From: an uncultured Clostridium sp.
GTDB lineage: Bacteria > Cyanobacteriota > Vampirovibrionia > Gastranaerophilales > Gastranaerophilaceae
DNA length: 48,325 nt
Assembly: GCA_905212085.1 (NCBI GenBank)
Contig: CAJMDF010000012.1
Location: 1 to 48,325, forward strand
Direction: 5' to 3'
Shown: positions 16,816 through 25,067 of the stretch, in pieces
How positions within the stretch are numbered: position 1 is the first letter of the stretch
How the letters are laid out: each line of letters begins with the position of its first letter
Translations under genes and position numbers: made by a program
The notes under the pieces: model-generated
The model's input: the letters and a program-made list of their open reading frames with translations, nothing else
What the model was told of the DNA's origin: nothing
Databases searched by the model: none

Positions 16816-17090
16816 AAAATGAGTTTATACAAAATAAAAAAAAGTGTCAATTTTAATACCTAATTGGGTGATTTTTTATCTATTATTAAAGTTTATTACA
16901 AATTTGTAAAATAATTATTATAATTGTAGTAAAAAACTTGCAAGTTTTTATTATATTAAGTATAATAATTACACTTAATACATTTATAACCTTTTGTTAA
17001 TTTTTTGTAAAAATCACTAGCAAAAAAGCAATAAGTGTAAAAGACTAGTTTTTAAATACATGTGTAGTTATGAAAATTTAAAGTAGGGAT
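16816..17090 (+). promoter_or_regulatory. intergenic region upstream of the 683-residue membrane protein
   Basis: 275 bp of AT-rich DNA between divergent genes. It holds a perfect 18-bp palindrome AAAAACTTGCAAGTTTTT at 16932-16949, and the 13-mer CACTAGCAAAAAA near 17015 that also occurs before 13389. No further gene is seen. Promoter or operator function is inference. Confidence 0.45.
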
Positions 17091-19142
17091 ATGACAATAA
17101 AAGCAATCAATTCAACAATTAATGTTGCAAAACACAATAATCTTAAAGAACAAAATCAACAAAAACATCAACAAACAGCTTTCACAGGCAGTTTTAACCC
17201 TGTTGTCGCTTTAATGGATGGCATTGAAAAGGGTGGTTTTGCAGCTTCATTTATCGCGCAAGACGGTATAGGAATGGTTGCTCCAAGAATTTATGAAGGC
17301 TTAAACCGTAACAGAGAAAAAGATGAAAACGGTAAAAAAATAGGACCTTTAAACTGGGAATTTGCCAGAAGAGAAGGAATTCGTGAAATCTTAAGCGGTC
17401 CCAGCGCATTCTTAATACCTATGGCTATTATGGGAATTATCAAAAAAACATCCGGAACTGCTAATAATGTTCACGTAAGCCATATTGAAGCTTTAGGACA
17501 AAATTTTGCAGATTACGCAGCAAAACATCCTGAACAATTAAAAAATTCTGCAGAATTTAAAAAAGGTTACTACACACAAATATTAGAAAATGCACTAGAA
17601 AATTCTACAGATGAAACATTCAAAGAAAATCAATTAAAAGAAACAGCTAAAAAATTTGCAGAACAACTGGTTGAATCAGAAACAAAACGAGCAAATAAAG
17701 ATAAGAAAACTGCAAAAAAAATACAAGCAGGAATTGTTGATGAATATATGAAAATAAGAAAACAATATTCTGCACCATCTGGTAACGAATTAGCTGTATC
17801 TCTGAAAGTTTCAGGCAAAGAAAAACCTCTTGGCACAAATATCAGACAATTAGTTCAAAGTTTAACAGACTATTCAGGGGATGCTTTAGAAAAAGTTAAT
17901 AAACATTTAGAAAAACATGCAAACGGTAATATTGATGAATATATTAAAAACTTCAATACCCATAGAGCAGGCACAAGAGTTCTTGCAAACTTAGGAATGT
18001 GGGCTGCTGTAGTTGGATTCTATACTTTAATTCCTAAGTTATACAACTTAGGTCTAAAACATGATCCGGGATTAAAAGGTCTTGTAGATGAAGGAGCTGA
18101 AAATAATACAGCAACTAAACAGGAAGATAAAGTAAAAGAAGATAAAAAAGCAGCAACTAAAGACCAAACAAAAGATAAAAATGTAGCTTTCACTGGCGGA
18201 ATTGCATCAATGGCAGGCAAAACAGCAATGAAAGACGGTGGTATTAGTAAAGTATTGAAAATTTTTGAATTCAACGGTGCATCAATGTCTGTACCTGCAA
18301 TGCTTACACTATTATTCGGATTTTGCTTACCACCAAGATACATAAATGCAAAAAGTGATAAAGAACGTAAAGAAATTTTAGTTCGTGATATATCAAGCTT
18401 TACTGCAATCTTATTTGGTGCGAAAGCACTATCCAGAGGATTCTCTGACGTATTTGCAAATGCATCAGGCTTTGCATTAAATATCAAACCTGAAAATCAT
18501 AACAAAAACTTCTTTAATAAATTGAAAAATTATTTCACAGCAGGTTCTGGTGTTAATGTATTAACAAGTGAACAAATTGTTTCTAAATACAGCAATATCC
18601 AAGAATATAAAAATGGAATTAACGGATTCTTTAACTTCTTGGAAGAAAATGGCGGAAACGTTAAAAAAGTATTACTAAATGTCGATAAAACAGTAAAAGA
18701 AAATGCTGAAGAAATAATGAAAAACTTCAATGGCAAATCTATTAAAGATGCAACAATGGAAGAAATTCATAAAGCATTTGAACAAGCAAAAGGCACTGAT
18801 GCTCTTGAAAAAATACACACAGTATTCTCTTCTAAGGATAATAAGTTTGTTAACAGAGCAAAAACAATGAATAGTGCATTTGGATTTGCATCTACTATAG
18901 TACTTGTACCAGCATTTATGATGTGGCTTGCTAGATACTGTGAAAACATGACTAAAAAAGCTATCGCAAAAGAAAAAGAACAAAAAGCAGCTGCTACAGC
19001 TAACACACAAACTCAAACAAAACCTGAAGCCACAGCAACTCAAACCATAAATACATCAAAGCAAACTAATTCTGTAACAAATGATTCATCAACAATTCCT
19101 GCAACTAAAAAATTATCAATGGCAGGTTTCTTAAATAAATAA
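17091..19142 (+). CDS. large lineage-specific membrane protein
   Basis: 683 residues, no named family recognised. A polar N-terminus with TAFTGSFNP leads to a conserved-looking block (VALMDGIEKGGFAASFIAQDGIGMVAPRIYEGLNRN). Hydrophobic segments lie at FLIPMAIMGII, MWAAVVGFYTLIPKLY, MLTLLFGFCLPPRYI and FASTIVLVPAFMMWLARYC, separated by charged helical loops. The C-terminus is Thr/Gln-rich. The FTG motif occurs twice (also VAFTGGIASMAG), dividing the protein into two similar-looking halves. A short AGGG lies just before the ATG. A strong terminator follows, so it is probably a single-gene unit. Function unknown. Confidence 0.75.
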   Translation: MTIKAINSTINVAKHNNLKEQNQQKHQQTAFTGSFNPVVALMDGIEKGGFAASFIAQDGIGMVAPRIYEGLNRNREKDENGKKIGPLNWEFARREGIREILSGPSAFLIPMAIMGIIKKTSGTANNVHVSHIEALGQNFADYAAKHPEQLKNSAEFKKGYYTQILENALENSTDETFKENQLKETAKKFAEQLVESETKRANKDKKTAKKIQAGIVDEYMKIRKQYSAPSGNELAVSLKVSGKEKPLGTNIRQLVQSLTDYSGDALEKVNKHLEKHANGNIDEYIKNFNTHRAGTRVLANLGMWAAVVGFYTLIPKLYNLGLKHDPGLKGLVDEGAENNTATKQEDKVKEDKKAATKDQTKDKNVAFTGGIASMAGKTAMKDGGISKVLKIFEFNGASMSVPAMLTLLFGFCLPPRYINAKSDKERKEILVRDISSFTAILFGAKALSRGFSDVFANASGFALNIKPENHNKNFFNKLKNYFTAGSGVNVLTSEQIVSKYSNIQEYKNGINGFFNFLEENGGNVKKVLLNVDKTVKENAEEIMKNFNGKSIKDATMEEIHKAFEQAKGTDALEKIHTVFSSKDNKFVNRAKTMNSAFGFASTIVLVPAFMMWLARYCENMTKKAIAKEKEQKAAATANTQTQTKPEATATQTINTSKQTNSVTNDSSTIPATKKLSMAGFLNK

Positions 19143-19156
19143 CAAAAAGAAAAAAC

Positions 19157-19195
19157 AAAAAAAGTCCCGGTAAATTTTATACTGGGACTTTTTTA
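19157..19195 (+). terminator. intrinsic terminator
   Basis: AAAAAGTCCC pairs with GGGACTTTTT, with GTA/TAC extending the stem, followed by a T run. It ends the 17091-19142 gene and may also serve the opposing DUF1858 gene. Confidence 0.88.
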
Positions 19196-19213
19196 TTTCT
19201 TAATAAATACTTA

Positions 19214-19417
19214 TTAATCTTCAATTAAAGCATTAATATCATCTACCATTGCATCAGGATCAAAGCCATGAACTTTAGCTCCTGCTTCTAAATTTTCGAA
19301 ATGAGCAGCTGCACAACCAATGCAACCTAATCCGTATTTTTGAAAAACTGCAACACTTTCTGGACAAATTTGAACAATATCCATAATATTCATATCTTTA
19401 GTAATTTTTTGAGCCAT
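19214..19417 (-). CDS. DUF1858 domain protein
   Basis: A 67-residue protein starting MAQKITKDMNIMDIVQICPE, with QKYGLGCIGCAAAHFENLEAGAKVHG, which is the DUF1858 pattern. In that family the GCxGC-like pair sits in a small helical domain, often found in redox or hybrid-cluster-related proteins. The CIGC pair may bind a metal or take part in redox chemistry; this is inferred. The start at 19417 is supported by AAGGAG; upstream in-frame codons to 19471 have no such site. Confidence 0.85.
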   Translation of the reverse strand: MAQKITKDMNIMDIVQICPESVAVFQKYGLGCIGCAAAHFENLEAGAKVHGFDPDAMVDDINALIED

Positions 19418-19495
19418 AATAATTCTCCTTATATTGACTTTATGTATAACTTCATTAAATACATTATACAATAAAAAAGAAGGATGTGTATTTTT

Positions 19496-19657
19496 ATGGA
19501 ATTTTTAAAAAATTTATTTAAAGACGATGAAAAAGCTATAGGATTGTGCAGCTTTAAGAAAAAAGAGACAACAAAAATATATTCGTTCACTCCTCAATTT
19601 AGTGCAACAAAACTGATATATAGCACAAATACAAAAAACAATTTTTTATTATCCTAA
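19496..19657 (+). CDS. small hypothetical protein (53 aa)
   Basis: A short ORF starting MEFLKNLFKDDEKAIGLCSF and ending NNFLLS, with AAGGA about 11 bases before the ATG. Its 3' end overlaps the convergent small gene at 19649 by nine bases. Its polar, Asn/Thr-rich character resembles the neighbouring small genes. No family recognised. The spacing to the ribosome binding site is long, so confidence is moderate. Confidence 0.45.
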   Translation: MEFLKNLFKDDEKAIGLCSFKKKETTKIYSFTPQFSATKLIYSTNTKNNFLLS

Positions 19658-19846
19658 GCAGTACAATCTAGTCCCTTTTGTTGGCTCATTTAATGCATTC
19701 GGAGCAACAATACCATAAGGACGATTAGGGTTTGCATCCCCAAAATTGAAAGTGTTTTTAACAAAATTGCTTTCTACCTTTGGACTCTGATAAGGATTTG
19801 AAACGCCTTTTATTCCACTTATTCCGAATAATTTTTGTATAGACAT
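19649..19846 (-). CDS. small lineage-specific protein (65 aa)
   Basis: It begins MSIQKLFGISGIKGVSNPYQ and is rich in Asn and Pro. GGGG lies eight bases before the ATG. No signal peptide, membrane segment or known domain is visible. It resembles the next small gene in composition and in its NPYQ / NPVNLF-type motifs. The two are on the same strand 77 bp apart and may form a pair. Function unknown. Confidence 0.55.
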   Translation of the reverse strand: MSIQKLFGISGIKGVSNPYQSPKVESNFVKNTFNFGDANPNRPYGIVAPNALNEPTKGTRLYCLG

Positions 19847-19922
19847 AGAATTTTACCCCATAATTTCCCTTATTTATATAAAAAAAATTATGATGTAACA
19901 ATTGCCTAATTATAAAGAAATA

Positions 19923-20126
19923 TTAAGCTAATAAATCTAAATGTCTAGCTTGAGTTTCACTACCAATAACTCTTGGATGATTCAAATTATAAGCACTATT
20001 TGTCTGTTGAGCAAACAAGCCGCTATTAAAGGCATTTACGCTTTTATTTTGACGGTTATTCTCAAATAGATTAACCGGATTTACTCTGAACATATTAATT
20101 GGTTGTATTGCTTCAATTCCGTTCAT
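19923..20126 (-). CDS. small lineage-specific protein (67 aa)
   Basis: It begins MNGIEAIQPINMFRVNPVNL and is Asn/Gln-rich and probably disordered. The ATG at 20126 follows GAGG with six bases spacing; a TTG four codons earlier is less likely because the GAGG would lie inside the gene. No known domain. Confidence 0.55.
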   Translation of the reverse strand: MNGIEAIQPINMFRVNPVNLFENNRQNKSVNAFNSGLFAQQTNSAYNLNHPRVIGSETQARHLDLLA

Positions 20127-20205
20127 ATTAGACCTCAAATATTATAAAACTCAAAAATAAAAAATTTTTCAGTTTTTTAGCAAATTGTTACAAAATTTAC
20201 AAATT

Positions 20206-20721
20206 TTACTGATCACTTTCATGGTGATCATTGTCTTTCATAAGTTTTGCGAAATCTGAAGGTTTGATACTTTGAACAAACTTTTTAAATTCTTGAGCTT
20301 CTTCCTCATCTTTAGCAGAATCAGTAGATACCGAACCGTTCGAAATAACATTTGCAGTAACAAAAATCGGCGCATCAACTCGAATTGCAACAGCAATAGC
20401 ATCAGAAGGTCTTGAATCTATTTCTAAAGTATCACCATTTTCATTTGATAAAAATAACGTTGCGAAATAAGTATCTTTTTCAACATCATTAATTTCAACT
20501 TTGTCTAGATGATAACCAGTTTTTTCAATAATATTAATAATCAAATCATGGGTCATAGGACGAGCAACATTTAGATTTTCGATTTTTCTAATAATTGCAC
20601 TAGCTTCAGCTGACCCAATCCATATCGGTAATGCTTTTCTATTTTCTTTATCATGTAAAACCACAATAGGAGAACCTGTTCTTGTATCAAGAGCAATTCC
20701 CATAACTTTCATTTCAATCAT
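20206..20721 (-). CDS. bifunctional nuclease family protein (DUF151)
   Basis: 171 residues matching the BFN/DUF151 family: KVMGIALDTRTGSPIVVLHD, LPIWIGSAEASAI, RPMTHDLI, and the very characteristic DTLEIDSRPSDAIAVAIRVDAPIFV. Characterised plant and thermophile members cleave RNA and DNA; the cellular role in bacteria is unclear. A 40-residue acidic C-terminal tail follows the domain. AAAGG precedes the ATG. It is the last chromosomal protein gene before tRNA-Ser, transcribed away from it. Confidence 0.92.
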   Translation of the reverse strand: MIEMKVMGIALDTRTGSPIVVLHDKENRKALPIWIGSAEASAIIRKIENLNVARPMTHDLIINIIEKTGYHLDKVEINDVEKDTYFATLFLSNENGDTLEIDSRPSDAIAVAIRVDAPIFVTANVISNGSVSTDSAKDEEEAQEFKKFVQSIKPSDFAKLMKDNDHHESDQ

Positions 20722-20879
20722 CTTAAAAAGCCTTTCTTAATCATTTATCAATATTTTATCTTAATACAAAATAACGGTCAAGAGTAATCAAAAATAAAAT
20801 ATTTACGAAAAAAAATATTTATGGTAATATAAAAATACGCACATGTCACAACATTGCGTTGTGAAAATTAAATAGAAAT

Positions 20880-20968
20880 GGAGTAATGGCCGAGTGGCTG
20901 AAGGCGGCACCCTGCTAAGGTGTTATGTGGGGCAACCTGCATCTAGGGTTCAAATCCCTATTACTCCG
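20880..20968 (+). tRNA. tRNA-Ser (anticodon GCU)
   Basis: The acceptor stem GGAGTAA pairs with TTACTCC, the D-arm is GGCCGAGTGGCTGAAGGC, the anticodon loop is CTGCTAA between CACC and GGTG, a long variable arm is typical of serine tRNAs, and the T-arm is AGGGTTCAAATCCCT. The discriminator base is G and CCA is not encoded. It reads AGC/AGU codons. Its 3' end is the likely integration site of the adjoining element. Confidence 0.96.
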
Positions 20969-21110
20969 TTTTTTAGTCCGCAAACTGAGAATCAGTGCAG
21001 ATACAAAATTGAAAAACCGCCCACAGTGGGCGGTTTTTTGCATGTGATTTTTTATAGAGAATTTTTAAGCCTAAATTTCTGCCGATTCTTATCAAAATTT
21101 CTCCCAAATT
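20965..21110. repeat. left direct repeat (candidate attL)
   Basis: Aligns with 48188 to the window end. It has identical TCCGTTTTTTAGT, then a partly matching stretch, the ACCGCCC terminator, then TGTGATTTT and TAGAGAATTTTT blocks. Confidence 0.65.
21012..21039 (+). terminator. intrinsic terminator downstream of tRNA-Ser
   Basis: AAAACCGCCC and GGGCGGTTTT form a strong stem followed by T residues. A nearly identical terminator lies at 48235-48262 inside the right-hand direct repeat. Confidence 0.92.
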
Positions 21111-21154
21111 CTCTTTTTGAAATTTTGACAGTGCAGATTGGGCTTTATTTATTT

Positions 21155-21361
21155 TTAAGTTTCATCATCCTCATCGATTAGCTTTATATTTTCGAGAGGA
21201 GTATTGTAACGTTTACCTTTAACATCTACACAAGTTGCGTAATCTACATTTCCATCCGAAAATTTATTTACCCTTGTGTAAATCAAAAGTCCGATTTCCT
21301 TTGTTGTATGGTTAAAAATCTTTGTGCCGAATAACAAATAACTTTTTTCTGTTATAAACAC
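21155..21361 (-). CDS. hypothetical protein (68 aa)
   Basis: Small protein starting (GTG) MFITEKSYLLFGTKIFNHT and ending IKLIDEDDET, beta-rich in appearance, no family recognised. The start is doubtful because AAAGGA is only two bases before the GTG; an ATA three codons on would have normal spacing. A copy of the dispersed CTTGAA/AAGAG-type repeat lies immediately upstream (21381-21424), as with other element genes. Confidence 0.55.
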   Translation of the reverse strand: MFITEKSYLLFGTKIFNHTTKEIGLLIYTRVNKFSDGNVDYATCVDVKGKRYNTPLENIKLIDEDDET

Positions 21362-21380
21362 TTCCTTTCTTCAAAACATA

Positions 21381-21424
21381 CATCACTCTGAAACAAAGGA
21401 TGTTCAAGTGTTTGTGTCGATAGA
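21381..21424 (-). repeat. dispersed intergenic repeat, copy E
   Basis: On the minus strand it reads GACACAAACACTTGAACATC, then TTGTTTCAGAGTGATG, matching the TTTGTGTC / CTTGAAA / AAGAGCGATG blocks of the other copies imperfectly. Confidence 0.45.
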
Positions 21425-21441
21425 GAAACATTTTCGTAAAT

Positions 21442-22101
21442 TTAAAGATTATTAATTGCTCTGTAAAATTCTTCGGCAACTTTTCTGTCTACATAATTCC
21501 AACTTTCGGCAAGGGTTGTTCCTGGTTGAAAAATTTCAACTAGACTTTGATTATCAACAACAATGTATTTTTCAACGTATGGTTGTAACTTTTTAATCCC
21601 TTCAGTAGCTCGTTCCATTCGATCAGGGAATTTGGGAGTTATACTTATTTTGGTTTCGGAAGTAACTATTTCAAGTCGACTTGGACTTTCAAATGCAAAA
21701 GGTTTGGTAACTATAGCGATTGTTTTTATTCCCTGTTCTTTAAGCATTTCGGCAATCACAGGAGTTGCACCGGTTCCGCAGCCGCCGCCAAAACCCGCAA
21801 TTAAAAATATAACATCCGGTTTGCCTGCTATTTCTCGAATTATATTTATATGATTAAGTGCATATTCTTTTCCGACTTCAGGATCACCACCGCATCCTAA
21901 TGACTCACCTTTGTCACTATAATATTCACAGCTTAAAATATACTTATTGCGTGTTTTCGCTTGTTTTAAAATTGCTTCATCTGAATTGATTACAACAAAA
22001 TCAATGTTTTTACTTTTATTATTCAAATATAAATAATCAACACTATTTTGTCCGCCGTTGCCAATACCGAAAACTTTAATTTTTAAATTTTTATTTTGCA
22101 T
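21442..22101 (-). CDS. FtsZ/tubulin-like GTPase, GTPase domain only (copy 1)
   Basis: 219 residues matching the N-terminal half of FtsZ: IKVFGIGNGGQNSVDYL (FtsZ VIGVGGGGGNAV), LGCGGDPEVG, the tubulin signature FGGGCGTGATPVIAEMLKEQG, VTKPFAFE, RMERATEGIKKL, and VVDNQSLVEI leading into helix H7. The protein ends there. The T7 synergy loop that supplies the catalytic acid to the neighbouring subunit and the entire C-terminal domain are missing, so normal FtsZ filament turnover is not expected. It might bind GTP and interfere with or cap host FtsZ, or act with the second copy at 26024. These are inferences. AAAGGA precedes the ATG, and a 29-nt promoter box lies at 22122-22150. Confidence 0.82.
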   Translation of the reverse strand: MQNKNLKIKVFGIGNGGQNSVDYLYLNNKSKNIDFVVINSDEAILKQAKTRNKYILSCEYYSDKGESLGCGGDPEVGKEYALNHINIIREIAGKPDVIFLIAGFGGGCGTGATPVIAEMLKEQGIKTIAIVTKPFAFESPSRLEIVTSETKISITPKFPDRMERATEGIKKLQPYVEKYIVVDNQSLVEIFQPGTTLAESWNYVDRKVAEEFYRAINNL

Positions 22102-22121
22102 AAATTTATCCTTTCTGTTTT

Positions 22122-22150
22122 ATTCTAAACTATATATACGTCAAGTTCGG
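22122..22150 (-). promoter_or_regulatory. element promoter box 1
   Basis: Read on the minus strand: CCGAAC, TTGACG, 11 bases, TAGAAT. It lies 21 bp upstream of the first FtsZ-like gene. Confidence 0.65.
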
Positions 22151-22223
22151 TGATAGCATTAATCGCTTTAAAATCCAAATTATGCAAGAGTTTATCGTGA
22201 AACAGAAATATTTATTTATATCC

Positions 22224-22499
22224 TTAATCCTTAAAATATTCATTTTTATAACCTAATTCTTTTAATATCTCATCTGTTGTAAAAGATGGGACTTTTCCTA
22301 TATCTTTAGCACGTTTGTCCATTTCCAGTATTTCATCTTGTGAAAATAATTCATTAACAAATTCTTTCCAGGGAATAGCATTTTCAATATTCGCTGCACG
22401 TCTATCCATTTCTTCGATTTCTGCTCGGGTAAAGCCTGCTTTTTCCCATTCAATATCTTCCAATTCTTCTTTTGTTAATTCTCGGTTTTCTTCTGACAT
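22224..22499 (-). CDS. hypothetical protein with two internal repeats (91 aa)
   Basis: It starts MSEENRELTKEELEDIEW, preceded by AAGGAG at seven bases, which decides this start over one 12 codons upstream. It contains two similar units: FTRAEIEEMDRRAANIENAI and LFSQDEILEMDKRAKDIGKV (pattern EIxEMD-basic-RAxxI). It is highly acidic and probably helical. No family recognised. It is probably co-transcribed with the next gene upstream (22511-22924), 11 bp away. Confidence 0.65.
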   Translation of the reverse strand: MSEENRELTKEELEDIEWEKAGFTRAEIEEMDRRAANIENAIPWKEFVNELFSQDEILEMDKRAKDIGKVPSFTTDEILKELGYKNEYFKD

Positions 22500-22510
22500 C
22501 TTTTTACTCC

Positions 22511-22924
22511 TTATAACTTTTTTATTTCTCGACAAACATCGGCGGAATCATATTCCTGATAATAATGCTTAATAATAATTTCTTTATTCAAGATTATCCA
22601 GTCTTTGAGAGCTTGCATTTCGGCATCGGTAAAGACAATCTTTTTGTTTTCGTAATTGTCGAGTATGCCGTCAATGTACATTTTCACCCAGTTGCTGTTA
22701 TATTTTGTGTTTCGGTCATTTTGAAAACGTAAGAATGGAGGCTCCTCTTTATTTTCAATGCACCTCAAATGTACACACATCGGGAGTCCTGTTTCTTCTT
22801 GGTTAAGCGGAGTTAAGAAGAAACTTTCCGCATCTTCCACTGTTTCAAACGGTTCAACACACTGACATAAACCTGCCTTTACATATTCATCTTTTATAGT
22901 TTTTATTTCTTTGAAATTTTTCAT
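22511..22924 (-). CDS. hypothetical protein (137 aa)
   Basis: Unknown soluble protein. It has LCQCVEPFETVEDAESFFL and MCVHLRCIENKEEPPFLRFQ, with several cysteines near the N-terminus, and a helical C-terminal half (FTDAEMQALKDWIILNKEII). The ribosome binding site is weak. A 29-nt promoter box lies at 22957-22985. Its small size and location suggest an accessory phage/plasmid-type gene. Confidence 0.65.
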   Translation of the reverse strand: MKNFKEIKTIKDEYVKAGLCQCVEPFETVEDAESFFLTPLNQEETGLPMCVHLRCIENKEEPPFLRFQNDRNTKYNSNWVKMYIDGILDNYENKKIVFTDAEMQALKDWIILNKEIIIKHYYQEYDSADVCREIKKL

Positions 22925-22956
22925 TTTTATACTTTCTTTTTAATATGTTTTTTTAT

Positions 22957-22985
22957 ATTTTAAATTTAAAGTACGTCAATTTTGG
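22957..22985 (-). promoter_or_regulatory. element promoter box 2
   Basis: Minus strand: CCAAAA, TTGACG, 11 bases, TAAAAT. Upstream of the 137-residue protein gene. It overlaps the end region of the small gene at 22995. Confidence 0.55.
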
Positions 22986-22994
22986 TGTTATATT

Positions 22995-23141
22995 TTAAAG
23001 TTCTATAAAATATGCATCATCTTGATCTAATTTGCGGATAAATAAATATTTCCCACCGATATAAACATTTGCATTATAGTTTTCCTTATCAAGAGTCAAT
23101 ATTTCTTTTAAAGTTTCTATTAATTCTTCCAGTGTTGCCAT
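22995..23141 (-). CDS. small hypothetical protein (48 aa)
   Basis: A short ORF with AAAGGA five bases before the ATG, starting MATLEELIETLKEILTLDKE and ending LDQDDAYFIEL. It begins nine bases after the recombinase stop codon, so it is likely translated from the same mRNA. Acidic, with one helix and a short strand-rich tail; no family recognised. Confidence 0.6.
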   Translation of the reverse strand: MATLEELIETLKEILTLDKENYNANVYIGGKYLFIRKLDQDDAYFIEL

Positions 23142-23149
23142 AATTTCCT

Positions 23150-24727
23150 TTATAAAAATGTATACAATTTATCAATTGTCCAGTCTGGCTCGTGTGAACC
23201 TGTCAAAATCGCTTTAATAATGCCTTTAGGCAAAAACCTCAGTTTCATCAACCTGTAAATATGAGTATTGGCTTTTTGTTCTGAGGTTAATTTATTCTCA
23301 AACATGAGTTTGTGGTAATAAAAACTTTTCACTATAGCATCAAGAAGAATTTTATTAACCGTTTTTTGTTTAACATCGCCAATAATCAACTTGCTTCCGT
23401 TTTTTGTTGTGGAACTTATTCGGATTTTATAATCCAATTCTACTAAAGAATTTTTGTCATATTTTTGTTCAACCGGTAGATGAGTCCCGAAAATCATATA
23501 TTCTACTGCTTCTTTTGTAAGTGTTTTTGAAACCGTTATCAAAACTGATTGGCTTGAAATTTTTGCTTTAATAAGCATGTGTCTTATAAAATCTGCATTG
23601 ATTTGTTTTGACTCTATTTGTTCAAAAATTATTTTTTGCTGACTTACGGAATAATTTGCAAACAATTTTTGCAGAAGTTTTTTATTAAATACAAATTCTT
23701 TAACTTTTTCTGTAACAAAGTTTTCGATTTCACCAGCAGATATTTTGGAAACAGAACCGATATCTTGTAAGCGGTTTTGAATTTGTGCTTGGCTTACATA
23801 ATAACGGTAACGCTTACCTCGCTTATTACTATGAGTAGGCGACATATAATTATCTTTATCGTCAAAAAGTTTTCCTTTTAATAACGAACCACTTGCGGCA
23901 TTTGTAGAATTTTTGCGGATTAACGCATTTTGAGCTAAAAGTCGTTGTGTTTTTTCAAAAATTTCAAAATCTATTATTGGTTCATGCAAACCACCATAAA
24001 CACTGTTTTTATGCACAATTTTCCCGATATAAGTTTTATTTGAAAGAATTTTGTACAAATGCCCCTTATAAAAGTTTTTGCCGCTGCGGGTATAAATTTT
24101 ATTTCCCTGAAGGTATTTTATTAAGTCCGGAACAGTTCCAATTTCAAGATATTTACTAAAAATGAGTTTAACAGTTTTGGCTTCACTTGGTTCTATTTCC
24201 AGTTTACCGTCTACTTTAATATAACCCATTGGTGGCTTTCCGTTTATCCACATCCCTTTTTTCTTTGATGCCGCAAATTTATCCCGAATTCTTTCACCTG
24301 TCACTTCACGTTCAAATTGAGCAAAGGATAACAAAATATTTAATGTTAATCTGCCCATTGACGTTGTTGTATTAAATTGCTGAGTTATTGATACAAATGA
24401 AGTTTCGTGTTTATCAAAGACGTCAACGATTTTTGCAAAATCCATCAACGAGCGTGTCAACCTGTCAACTTTATAAACAACAACGACATCAATCTCGCCT
24501 TTTTCAACATCTTCCAAAAGTTCCTGAAACGCAGGGCGATTCATTGTTCCACCCGAGAATCCTCCGTCATTATATTGTTTGTCGACTAACTCCCATCCCT
24601 CGTGTTTTTGCGATTTAATATATGCTTCGCAAGCCTCACGCTGTGCATCAAGAGAATTGAAATCCTGTTCAAGACCTTCTTCAGATGATTTTCTTGTATA
24701 TATGGCACATTTTAAAACTTTTGTCAT
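23150..24727 (-). CDS. large serine recombinase (integrase/resolvase family)
   Basis: 525 residues. The N-terminal resolvase domain has the catalytic serine S14 in YTRKSSEEG, then FNSLDAQREACEAYI, YNDGGFSGGTMNRPAFQELL, VYKVDRLTRSLMDF and FAQFEREVTGERIRDK. The recombinase domain follows (GKPPMGYIKVDGKLEI, then TRSGKNFYKGHLYKILSNKTYIGKI). No zinc-ribbon cysteines are visible, which marks the subgroup often found beside DUF2924. It probably integrates and excises the element. The upstream spacer carries dispersed repeat copy C, and the ribosome binding site is poor. Confidence 0.93.
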   Translation of the reverse strand: MTKVLKCAIYTRKSSEEGLEQDFNSLDAQREACEAYIKSQKHEGWELVDKQYNDGGFSGGTMNRPAFQELLEDVEKGEIDVVVVYKVDRLTRSLMDFAKIVDVFDKHETSFVSITQQFNTTTSMGRLTLNILLSFAQFEREVTGERIRDKFAASKKKGMWINGKPPMGYIKVDGKLEIEPSEAKTVKLIFSKYLEIGTVPDLIKYLQGNKIYTRSGKNFYKGHLYKILSNKTYIGKIVHKNSVYGGLHEPIIDFEIFEKTQRLLAQNALIRKNSTNAASGSLLKGKLFDDKDNYMSPTHSNKRGKRYRYYVSQAQIQNRLQDIGSVSKISAGEIENFVTEKVKEFVFNKKLLQKLFANYSVSQQKIIFEQIESKQINADFIRHMLIKAKISSQSVLITVSKTLTKEAVEYMIFGTHLPVEQKYDKNSLVELDYKIRISSTTKNGSKLIIGDVKQKTVNKILLDAIVKSFYYHKLMFENKLTSEQKANTHIYRLMKLRFLPKGIIKAILTGSHEPDWTIDKLYTFL

Positions 24728-24732
24728 ACTCC

Positions 24733-24785
24733 ATTCATCGCTCTTTGTGCAGTATTAATCAAGTCCAAAGACACAAATGTTATCA
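24733..24785 (-). repeat. dispersed intergenic repeat, copy C
   Basis: Minus strand: TGATAACATTTGTGTCTTTG, GACTTGATTAATACTGC, ACAAAGAGCGATGAAT. Lies directly between the WG-repeat gene and the recombinase gene. Confidence 0.7.
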
Positions 24786-25067
24786 TTAGAACGAATCTTT
24801 ATCATTTGTAAAAATATATTTGTAATAAGTTTCGGATTTTTTGTTTACCTCAACACAAGCAATTCCCTCAAAGAATTCGCCGCTTGAGGAGCCGTATTTC
24901 AACGGAATAACAAAATTATTATCTTTATCTATAAACCCGCATTTTCCATCCTTTTCAACCAGGCAAATTCCGGCACAAAAGCCAAACAAGCCGACCCGAT
25001 CATATTCAAGCGGAATAATTATCTCATTTTTAGGGTTTACGAATCCGCATTTGCCGCTTTTTCGTAC
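24786..25067 (-). pseudogene. WG-repeat protein, C-terminal part beyond an in-frame TAG
   Basis: Continuous reading frame after the TAG at 25068-25070. It reads VRKSGKCGFVNPKNEIIIPL, then EYDRVGLFGFCAG and LVEKDGKCGFIDKDNNFVIP, which are two further WG/KWG repeats in register with those before the stop. The only internal ATG in this part is at 24989, without a good ribosome binding site. It is best read as the detached end of the gene at 25068-25589, separate only because of one amber codon. Confidence 0.65.

Noticed and set aside
21442..22101. Host cell-division FtsZ or phage PhuZ/TubZ
   Set aside because: The T7 loop and C-terminal domain are missing and the gene lies in a mobile element away from a division cluster.
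22122..22150. Reading TTGACG in the element boxes as a standard sigma70 -35 with 17-base spacing
   Set aside because: At 17 bases downstream no hexamer is shared among the eight boxes; the conserved TAnAAT-like hexamer is always 11 bases downstream.
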